Shown: positions 1 to 5,761 of the stretch, one piece after another | How positions within the stretch are numbered: the stretch's first letter is position 1 | How the letters are laid out: every line of letters starts with the position of its first letter | Assembly (NCBI GenBank): GCA_030668425.1 | Contig: DAOUTY010000030.1 | Span: 1-12,055 of the forward strand | Origin: Chloroflexota bacterium | GTDB lineage: Bacteria; Chloroflexota; Dehalococcoidia; SZUA-161 | Length of the DNA: 12,055 nucleotides | Direction of reading: 5' to 3' | Notes under the pieces: generated by a model | The model's input: only the letters and a program-made list of their open reading frames with translations | The model's database searches: none | Told to the model about the DNA's origin: nothing | Program-made: the position numbers and the translations under genes

Positions 1-40
1 ATTGAGCCTTTTTCGAGACTTTGATGGAGTTTGCATTATT

Positions 41-66
41 GATGGAAGAGCCTGGACTCTTCCATC
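41..66 (-). terminator. Hairpin downstream of the giant repeat gene, possible terminator
   Basis: Two perfect 10-base arms, GATGGAAGAG (41-50) and CTCTTCCATC (57-66), flank a 6-base loop. It lies about 50 bases past the stop codon of the minus-strand repeat-protein gene, where a terminator would be expected. No run of T follows the stem on either strand (minus-strand downstream sequence is AATAATGCAAAC), so it is not a classical intrinsic terminator. It may work with Rho, or as a 3'-end stabilising hairpin. Apart from this hairpin I see nothing in positions 1-117. Confidence 0.45.
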
Positions 67-117
67 TGAGAATGAGTCCTCGTCAGCGGACAGGTGATGG
101 TTAAGCGACTCGGGGTG

Positions 118-3100
118 CTAAGCCTCACCTCTCTTCAGCACCACCAATATCCTCTGGCCCTCGCGCTTTTTCGAAGAAGGTGCGGGCATTGCCCGTTTCA
201 GAAAATCGCCCAGGGGGTGAGAATCGAGCAGGTCTTCTGATATCGCTTCCTCTATAGCGCCCATGTTTCTTAGCTCATCGGCCAGAGGGATCGGCTCCTC
301 CATAAAGATGGAAATAGTGGCACCACCCTCCAGGGATCCGCCGGTTGCTAGGACGCGCAGCCCGCGGAACTGCTGGAGCGCTGTCCGCAGCGCAGTAAGC
401 TGGACGAAGTTGATCGGCGGTATGACCACCAGCTCCGCTCGTCTTTGTTGAGCGGCCTTTTTCTCTTCCGCTTTGGCTTGTTGTGCTGATTTTTCAGCCA
501 GGGCTCGGATTATATGCCCGGGCCTTTCGGAGGCAGGTGCGGCTGCTATTTTCTCTGCTTGCTCTAGAATCTGACGAGCTTTCTGTTCGTATTCGCTGAC
601 CAAGCCGCTTGTCTGGGCGGCAGCCTTATCTCTTGTCTCCTGCATAATCTGGTTGCTTTTCTCCTGTGCAGCCTCAATCATCGAGCTGGCGTCGGCCTGT
701 GCTTTCCTTTTCGCCTCCTCAATGACCTGGCTGCCTCTCTCTTCTGCTTCGGCGATAATACTGCTTGCGTTGGCTTCGACCTCTTTTGATGCTTCCTCTA
801 TTATCTGGCTGACTTTCTGCTCAGCGTCGGAGAGGATCCTGCTTGCTTCGGGTTCAGCACTAGCCGTGGTCTCCTCGATAATCTGGTTAGCTTTCTCTCG
901 AGCGTCGGCAATGATTCTCACTGCCTCGACCTCCGCTTTCTCGGTAGCCTCGTCAATAATCTTGCGACCTGTATGCTCAGCCTCACCAATAATCTTGGCT
1001 CCTTCAGCTTCGGCGTTCGACTTCGCCTCATCTATAATCTCGTAGCCCCTCTGGACTGAGTCGGCAACAGCCTTATTTGCCTCGGGCTCGGCTCTCTCTC
1101 TGGCCTCATTAATAATCTGGCTGACTTTCTCTTCAGCGCCGGAAATGATCTTGCTTGCACCGTCCTCAGCCTTTTTGGTTGCCTCCTCAATGATCTGGCT
1201 GCCTCTCTCTTTGGCCTTCTCAGCCGCTTCCTCTACGGCTTGGCGGCCTTTCTCCTCGGCTTGAGCGATTAGCCTGTTTATTTCGGGGTCGGCCTTTTTA
1301 TGGGCCTCCTGCATAATCTGGCGTGCTCTCTCTTCGGCCCCGGAAATAACCTTGCTCGCATCGTCCTCAGCTTTTTTGGTTGCATCGTCTATGATCTGTC
1401 GCCCCATCTGTTCGGCTTGGGCAACAATGTCGCTTTTATCATCCTGGGCTTTCCTTGTTGCCTCCTCGATGATCTGGCTGCTTTTTTCTTCGGCTTCAGC
1501 GAGTATGGTATTTGCATTATCCTCTGTCTTCCGCCTTGCCTCGTCTATAATCTGTTGCCCTGTCTGTTCGGCCAGGGCGACGACCTCCCTGGCATTGTCC
1601 TCTGCCTTCTTAGAGGCCTCCTCGATTAACTGACGGTTTTTCTCCTCGGCTTTGGAGAGTACACTACTTGCGTCATTATCTGCTTTCTTAGTTGTATCGT
1701 CTATAATCTGGCGACCGGTTTGCTCTGCCTGGGAAACGATCCTATTTGCCTCGTCTGCAGCCTCCTTCGCTGCCTCCCCGACAATCTGACGGCTTCTCTC
1801 TTCGGTCTCGGCGAGCACGTTGCTTGCGTCAGCCTCAGCTTTCGTCATTGCCTCCTGTATGATCTCGTTGGCTTTCTGCTCAGCCTGGGCAAGGATATTG
1901 GCGGAGTCGTCCTCGGCTCTCCTCGTTGCCTCGCCGACAATCTGACGGCTTCTCTCTTCGGTCTCGGCGAGCACGTTGCCTGCATCAGCCTCAGCTTTCG
2001 CCATTGCCTTCTCTATGATCTGGTTGCCGGTCTGCTCGGATTCGGAGGCTATCCTGGCCGCGTCCTCCTCAGCCTTCTTTGTGGCGAACTCCACGATCTG
2101 GTGGCCTTTTTGTTCGACTTCGGCGACTAAGCTGTTCGCATCAGCCTCTGATTTCTCTGTCGCTTCTTCGATGATACGGCGTCCTTGCTGCTCGGCCTCG
2201 GCGAGTATCTTTCTTGCTTCGGGCTGAGCCTGTTTTTTCGCTTCCTCTATGATCTGTCGGGCTTGCTGCTCGGCTTCGGCAATGATCTTGGTTGCTTCGG
2301 GCCTGGCCTTTCTCTTTGCCTCCTCGACGATCTGGCGTTCCTTTTGTTCGGCTTCGGCGATTATCTTGTTTACCTCAGGTTCCGCCTGCTTTGTCGCTTC
2401 CTCGATGATCTGGCGTCCTCTTTGTTCAGCTTCAGTGATTATCTTGTTCGCCTCAGGCTCAGCGTTATTTCTTGCGTCCTCAATGATCTGGTTGCTGGAC
2501 TGTTCAGCAGCGGCAACGATATTGTTTGCCTCATTCTCGGCTTTCTTCGTTGTTTCCTCAATGATCTGGTGAGCTTGCTGCTCGGCCTCGGCGAGTATCT
2601 TTCTTGCTTCGGGCTGAGCCTGCTTTTTTGCCTCCTCTATGATCTGACGGGCTTTCTGCTCCGCTTCAGCGATCACCTTGTTAGCCTCGGGTCTGGCCTT
2701 TCTCTTTGCGTCCTCAATGATCTGGCGTTCCCTTTGTTCAGCTTCGGCGATTATCTTGTTTACCTCAGGTTCCGCCTTCTTTGTTGCACCTTCTATAATC
2801 TGGCGTCCTTGATGCTCAGCCGCGGCGAGGATCTTGCTGGCCTCAGGTTCAGCGTTTTTGGTTATCTCCTCGATAATCTGGCGGCCCCTGCGGTCAGCTT
2901 CAGCCACTATCCTGTTTGCCTGGTCTTCGGCTTTCTTCCTTGCGTCCTCAATGATTTGGTTGCTGGACTGTTCCGCTTGTGCGACTGAGCTACCCGCATC
3001 CGACTGAGCCTTCTTTGTAGCTTCCTCTACGATGCGGCGTCTGGTTTGTTCGGCTTCGGCGACGACTTGCCTTGCCTCAGGCTGGGCCCTCTTCTTTGCC

Positions 3101-3855
3101 TCCTCTATGATTTGAAGGGCTTTCTGCTCCGCTTCAGCAATCACCTTGTTAGCCTCGGGTCTGGCCTTTTTCTTTGCCTCCTCAACGATCTGGCGTCCCC
3201 TTTGTTCGGCTTCGGCGATGACCTTATTTACCTGAGGTTCAGCCTTCTTCGTCGATTGTTCTATTGTCTGTCGTACTTTCTGCTCACCTTCTGCAATTAT
3301 CCTGTTTGCTTCAGCCTCGCCTTTCCTCCTTGCCTCTTCAATGATCTCGTTGCTTTTCTGCCCAGCTTCGGCAACAATTCTTCTTGCGTCGGTCTCGGTT
3401 TTCCCAAGTGCTTCCTTAATGATCTGGCGCCCTTGGTGCTCGGCCTCAGCGGTGATTTTCCTTTCCTCAGGCTGAGCCTGCCTCTTTATCTTCTCTATGA
3501 TCTGACGGGCTTTCTGCTCCGCTTCAGCGACCACCTTGTTAGCCTCGGGTCTGGCTTTCTTCTTTGCCTCGTCAATAATACGGTGGCTCTTAAGCTCGGC
3601 TTCGTGAATCAAGCGATTTGCTTCGCCCTCGCCCCGCTTTCTTGCCTCTTCAATAATCTGGCGGCTTCCCTGTTCGGATTTGGACACAATCTTGCCAGCT
3701 TCGTCCTCGGCCTTCCTCCTGGCTTCCTCTTTTATTCCCGCCTCTTTTTGCTTCGTTATATGATTGACAAAGGCTGCAACTTGTGCTTCGTCCAAGCCTT
3801 CTTTGACTACCTTGAAATCCTGGCCCCACAAATGTTTTACTCTGTTATTCCCCAT
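118..3855 (-). CDS. Giant 26-residue-repeat helical protein with DivIVA-like N-terminus
   Basis: I do not recognise a named gene. The 1245-residue product has three parts. Residues about 5-40 contain FKVVKEGLDEAQVAAFV, resembling the DivIVA-type membrane/pole-targeting motif (F-x(5-6)-G-[YL]-D-x(2)-V-x(2)-F). Residues 63-1091 are 40 tandem repeats rich in Ala, Glu, Lys, Arg, Gln and Ile, 39 of them exactly 26 residues long, preceded by a degenerate unit at 37-62. Residues about 1140-1210 form a small globular domain (LVVIPPINFVQLTALR, then RVLATGGSLEGGATISIF, then EEPIPLADELRNMGAIEEA). I find no cysteine, signal peptide or membrane segment and only one Trp, so a cytoplasmic fibre or scaffold is inferred. 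The repeats resemble the stalk helix of ATP synthase subunit b. The ATG at 3855 is preferred over an in-frame GTG at 3939 because AAGGAG lies 5 bases upstream of the ATG, while the GTG has no ribosome site and a promoter overlaps it. Existence is secure; function is unknown. Confidence 0.9.
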   Translation of the reverse strand: MGNNRVKHLWGQDFKVVKEGLDEAQVAAFVNHITKQKEAGIKEEARRKAEDEAGKIVSKSEQGSRQIIEEARKRGEGEANRLIHEAELKSHRIIDEAKKKARPEANKVVAEAEQKARQIIEKIKRQAQPEERKITAEAEHQGRQIIKEALGKTETDARRIVAEAGQKSNEIIEEARRKGEAEANRIIAEGEQKVRQTIEQSTKKAEPQVNKVIAEAEQRGRQIVEEAKKKARPEANKVIAEAEQKALQIIEEAKKRAQPEARQVVAEAEQTRRRIVEEATKKAQSDAGSSVAQAEQSSNQIIEDARKKAEDQANRIVAEADRRGRQIIEEITKNAEPEASKILAAAEHQGRQIIEGATKKAEPEVNKIIAEAEQRERQIIEDAKRKARPEANKVIAEAEQKARQIIEEAKKQAQPEARKILAEAEQQAHQIIEETTKKAENEANNIVAAAEQSSNQIIEDARNNAEPEANKIITEAEQRGRQIIEEATKQAEPEVNKIIAEAEQKERQIVEEAKRKARPEATKIIAEAEQQARQIIEEAKKQAQPEARKILAEAEQQGRRIIEEATEKSEADANSLVAEVEQKGHQIVEFATKKAEEDAARIASESEQTGNQIIEKAMAKAEADAGNVLAETEERSRQIVGEATRRAEDDSANILAQAEQKANEIIQEAMTKAEADASNVLAETEERSRQIVGEAAKEAADEANRIVSQAEQTGRQIIDDTTKKADNDASSVLSKAEEKNRQLIEEASKKAEDNAREVVALAEQTGQQIIDEARRKTEDNANTILAEAEEKSSQIIEEATRKAQDDKSDIVAQAEQMGRQIIDDATKKAEDDASKVISGAEERARQIMQEAHKKADPEINRLIAQAEEKGRQAVEEAAEKAKERGSQIIEEATKKAEDGASKIISGAEEKVSQIINEARERAEPEANKAVADSVQRGYEIIDEAKSNAEAEGAKIIGEAEHTGRKIIDEATEKAEVEAVRIIADAREKANQIIEETTASAEPEASRILSDAEQKVSQIIEEASKEVEANASSIIAEAEERGSQVIEEAKRKAQADASSMIEAAQEKSNQIMQETRDKAAAQTSGLVSEYEQKARQILEQAEKIAAAPASERPGHIIRALAEKSAQQAKAEEKKAAQQRRAELVVIPPINFVQLTALRTALQQFRGLRVLATGGSLEGGATISIFMEEPIPLADELRNMGAIEEAISEDLLDSHPLGDFLKRAMPAPSSKKREGQRILVVLKRGEA
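1778..1979 (-). repeat. Two-unit (156-bp) segmental duplication
   Basis: A 46-base stretch at 1778-1823 recurs exactly at 1934-1979, an offset of 156 or two units, and similarity continues for about 45 bases beyond with few changes. In protein this is units 22-23 versus 24-25, which share AETEERSRQIVGEA and an upstream KAEADA. The near identity compared with the rest of the array suggests this is one of the youngest duplications. Confidence 0.8.
2032..2811 (-). repeat. Two adjacent 390-bp higher-order repeat blocks (five units each)
   Basis: Units 12-16 (2422-2811) and 17-21 (2032-2421) match each other better than their neighbours. Within them a 49-base stretch at 2184-2232 recurs exactly at 2574-2622, an offset of 390, which is five 78-bp units. 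In protein the ordered set KKAEPEVNK, RKARPEA, KKQAQPEARKILAEAEQ repeats. The same ARPEA-then-AQPE pair occurs again in units 2-3 and 7-8, so similar blocks extend to about 3590. This shows expansion by duplication of whole blocks, not only of single units. Confidence 0.8.
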
Positions 3856-3860
3856 AACCT

Positions 3861-3866
3861 CTCCTT
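3861..3866 (-). promoter_or_regulatory. Shine-Dalgarno site deciding the start of the repeat gene
   Basis: On the minus strand AAGGAG is followed by AGGTT and then ATG (3855-3853). This is a strong site at standard spacing. The upstream in-frame GTG (3939-3937) is preceded by AATCTCTAGCAT, with no purine-rich site. The site therefore fixes translation at residue 29 of the longer open frame. Confidence 0.75.
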
Positions 3867-3909
3867 TAGCGTGCCTGAAGAAGGTGTAGCTATCCTCTCT
3901 AAGCTCCGA

Positions 3910-3938
3910 AGTATAAACTTTTTCGTCAGGGTTGTCCA
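3910..3938 (-). promoter_or_regulatory. Sigma70-type promoter for the giant repeat gene
   Basis: On the minus strand TGGACA (3938-3933) is separated by 17 bases from TATACT (3915-3910). Each hexamer matches the consensus at five of six positions. Transcription would begin near 3903, leaving a leader of about 50 bases before the ATG at 3855. The -35 overlaps the alternative GTG codon and the -10 lies downstream of it, so a transcript from here could not encode the longer form. Confidence 0.6.
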
Positions 3939-4039
3939 CATGCTAGAGATTGAATTTGTTGGGCAACGTGTTCTGATCTGCCAGTGAGTTGCCTTGGCCA
4001 TCTACGGTGGGAATGCCGTAGGAATGCGCACTGCTTGTG

Positions 4040-4048
4040 TGATAGAAT
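4040..4048 (+). promoter_or_regulatory. Possible extended -10 element for the methyltransferase gene
   Basis: TGATAGAAT fits an extended -10 (TG, one base, then TAGAAT, five of six matches). The position 17 bases upstream (AGGAAT) is a poor -35, so the call rests on the -10 alone. It lies about 80 bases ahead of the start codon. Nothing else stands out in the 271-base divergent gap 3856-4126 beyond this and the minus-strand promoter. Confidence 0.3.
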
Positions 4049-4126
4049 AGATTCAGGCTTTGCTAGAAGGCCATTTCGCGGCGGGTTATGTCTCCGGCGA
4101 GGCGCTGATAAATGTATAAGGCTGAC

Positions 4127-4822
4127 ATGGAATTCACCGGAGAACGTGTGGTGCCTGAGAAAACCCCTCCGGAGATCTACAAGGAACATACAGACAGGTA
4201 TGTTTTTGCTGCAACACTTACTGGGAATAAGGATGTTCTGGACGTGGCGTGCGGTACCGGCTACGGGGTGGGTTATCTGGTGGATAAGGGGGCGAGGAGA
4301 GTGACTGGGGTGGACTTATCAGCGGAGGCGGTGAACTATGGCCGGGATTGGTTTGGGGATAGCGGGAGCTCGCACTACGTGTGCGCTGATGGCGTCAAGT
4401 TACCTTTCGCCGATCATTCTTTTGATGTCGTTGTCTCTTTCGAGACATTGGAGCATATTAGGGCGTATCGAAAGTTTCTGGCAGAGTGCCAGAGGGTGTT
4501 GAAGGATAACGGCACACTAATTTGCTCAACTCCGAATAGAAGAATCTTCTCCCCCGATGTTGCAAGGCCTCCAAATCCCTATCACGTCAAAGAATTCTGG
4601 CCTGAGGAATACTGTCGTTTGCTCAGCAGGTTTTATTGTGATATCAGCTTCTATGGACAGTGTGATGTTAACCAGTCCGATAAATCGGTGGAGCGGCATA
4701 ACGGGGTGCATGAGTTCATAGACGATGAGCATATATCATCAGGGTACATAATTGCTGTGGCTAGAAAGAGAGTCAAGGGTAGTCTCAAATGTCCTCGCCC
4801 AAAGTCTCCGTCGTCCTCGTAA
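4127..4822 (+). CDS. Class I SAM-dependent methyltransferase
   Basis: This 231-residue protein transfers a methyl group from S-adenosylmethionine to an unidentified acceptor. Motif I is VLDVACGTGYG (residues 37-47), followed by the acidic residue of VTGVDLS (D63) that binds the ribose, D88 in CADGVKLPF near the adenine, and FDVVVSFETLEHI (99-111), the usual post-motif region of the Methyltransf_11/23 group. The N-terminal MEFTGERVVPEKTPPEIYKEH is an opening I associate with methyltransferases in polysaccharide and cell-surface clusters. I chose the ATG at 4127 over one 15 bases upstream (4112) because homologues as I know them begin MEFTGERV and AAGG lies just before it; 4112 cannot be excluded. 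The 3' end overlaps the glycosyltransferase by 34 bases in a different frame, implying a co-transcribed pair. The acceptor (sugar, lipid or small molecule) cannot be told from sequence. Confidence 0.85.
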   Translation: MEFTGERVVPEKTPPEIYKEHTDRYVFAATLTGNKDVLDVACGTGYGVGYLVDKGARRVTGVDLSAEAVNYGRDWFGDSGSSHYVCADGVKLPFADHSFDVVVSFETLEHIRAYRKFLAECQRVLKDNGTLICSTPNRRIFSPDVARPPNPYHVKEFWPEEYCRLLSRFYCDISFYGQCDVNQSDKSVERHNGVHEFIDDEHISSGYIIAVARKRVKGSLKCPRPKSPSSS

Positions 4823-5727
4823 ACTGGAATAACTTCAGCGACTGCGCTGAATGCCTGGAATCTCTCAGGAAATGTAGCTATCCCAATTTTGAGGTTACTG
4901 TAGTTGACAATGGTTCGGATGGTGATGATGCCAGGCTCCTGAGGGAAAGGTTTGGTGATGGCATAAGGCTGATTGAGAATGAGAGGAACTGGGGTTTCGC
5001 CAAGGGTTGTAACATTGGGATAAAGGATGCCCTGGATAGGAGTGCCGACTACGTCGTATTGTTGAACAATGATACTGTGGTTACTCCCGATTTCCTCAAT
5101 GAGCTGGTCAATGTAGCCCGAAGTGATGCGGAGATAGGGATTGCGGGCGGAAAGATCTACTGCTACGAGTTCCCTGAATTAATCTGGTTTGCTGGTGGCA
5201 CCATAGACTATCGAACTGGTCGTACTCCAATCAGAGGAAGCGGGGAGGTGGACAGGGGTCAGTTTGAGGAAGTAGCTGAGGTTGACTGGATCTGTTCTTG
5301 CTTCATGTTTGTACGTCGCGACGTTCTGGAAAACGTGGGTCTGCTTGACGAGAGGTTTTTCTTTGGATGGGAAGATGTAGACCTTTGTGTCAGAGCTGCT
5401 AGGGGTGGATATAAAATAGTGCATGTTCCGGGACCCAGAATTTGGCACAAGGGTTGGGGGATTGATAAGCGGGAAAGGCTCAAGGGGCGGCCGTTGTATT
5501 ATGCGACGAGGGGACATTTCATATTTATGGATAAGCACTTTACCAAGACCCAGATGGTTAGCTCTGGGCTGCATTTCGCTCTTAGGTTCCCCAGGATTGT
5601 GTGGGATTACTCTCGCATAACTGATCTAAAGAAGGCCCCAATATATATGCTGTGGGCTATCCTTTGGTTTTTGAGGGCAAAGGGCAGAGAAATGGCAAGG
5701 CCATTATGGCCTTGCCATCATATCTGA
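4789..5727 (+). CDS. Family 2 (GT-A) glycosyltransferase, rhamnosyltransferase-like
   Basis: This 312-residue inverting transferase should move a sugar from a nucleotide donor to a glycan or lipid-linked acceptor on the cytoplasmic face of the membrane. It begins with the GT2 strand VSVVLVNWNN (6-15), then VVDNGSDG (38-45), NERNWGFAKGCNIG (64-77) and LLNNDT (91-96), whose N-N-D stands in for the metal-binding DXD. The catalytic-base motif is GWEDVDLCVRA, with E195 and D196. The layout matches the WbbL-like rhamnosyltransferase branch, but the donor sugar is not established. The C-terminal 60 residues are basic and hydrophobic (IYMLWAILWFLRAKG), suggesting membrane contact. The ATG at 4789 has AAGGG at 4775-4779. 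Translation is probably coupled to the overlapping methyltransferase gene. The final codons form a perfect hairpin. Confidence 0.88.
   Translation: MSSPKVSVVLVNWNNFSDCAECLESLRKCSYPNFEVTVVDNGSDGDDARLLRERFGDGIRLIENERNWGFAKGCNIGIKDALDRSADYVVLLNNDTVVTPDFLNELVNVARSDAEIGIAGGKIYCYEFPELIWFAGGTIDYRTGRTPIRGSGEVDRGQFEEVAEVDWICSCFMFVRRDVLENVGLLDERFFFGWEDVDLCVRAARGGYKIVHVPGPRIWHKGWGIDKRERLKGRPLYYATRGHFIFMDKHFTKTQMVSSGLHFALRFPRIVWDYSRITDLKKAPIYMLWAILWFLRAKGREMARPLWPCHHI
5691..5719. terminator. Hairpin between convergent genes, inside the glycosyltransferase 3' end
   Basis: Perfect arms ATGGCAAGGCCA (5692-5703) and TGGCCTTGCCAT (5707-5718) leave a loop of three bases. The stop codon of the glycosyltransferase is at 5725-5727 and that of the convergent oxidoreductase gene at 5762-5764, so the site suits a bidirectional terminator. 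No T run follows on the plus strand (CATATCTGAAG); on the minus strand it is followed by TTCTCTGCCC. The stem is very stable, but intrinsic termination without a T tract is uncertain. Confidence 0.55.
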
Positions 5728-5761
5728 AGTCTTAGAACTGAAGTGTCCTAGTGGAATACCT

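Larger units (their letters stand above)
583..3669 (-). repeat. Array of 40 tandem 78-bp coding repeats
   Basis: The array encodes 40 units, 39 of 78 bp (26 residues) and one of 45 bp. Reading the unit from its variable first two residues, the consensus is x-x-R-Q-I-I-E-E-A at positions 1-9, then x-K-K-A-x-x-E-A at 10-17, then N-K-I-I-A-E-A-E-Q at 18-26. Ile/Val at 5-6 and 20-21 and Ala at 9, 13, 17 and 24 give a hydrophobic stripe. Seven helical turns per 26 residues gives 3.71 residues per turn, above the 3.6 of a straight helix, which favours a right-handed supercoil like hendecad coiled coils. DNA divergence between most units is substantial, so the array is old overall, with younger internal duplications. 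Tandem coding repeats like this are also prone to collapse in short-read assembly. Confidence 0.95.

Noticed and set aside
583..3669. CRISPR array or non-coding satellite
   Set aside because: The 78-bp units are contiguous with no spacers, vary mostly in ways compatible with one reading frame, and lie inside a complete gene with ribosome site and promoter.
3856..3939. N-terminal extension of the repeat protein from GTG 3939
   Set aside because: It has no ribosome site, a promoter overlaps it, and a strong AAGGAG precedes the internal ATG at 3855.
653..3987. Long plus-strand open frames opposite the repeat array (for example 2185-2988 and 3046-3987)
   Set aside because: They are repetitive Leu/Phe/Cys-rich antisense frames that stay open because the 78-bp unit, a multiple of three, lacks stops in those frames. 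They have no supported starts or recognisable domains.
4112..4126. Five-residue longer start for the methyltransferase
   Set aside because: The ATG at 4127 gives the MEFTGERV opening I expect for the family and has AAGG just upstream; the upstream ATG has a weaker site. It is not fully excluded.
3926..4304. Small open frames in and across the divergent gap (minus 3926-4189, plus 3984-4304)
   Set aside because: They overlap the methyltransferase in other frames and have no family features.
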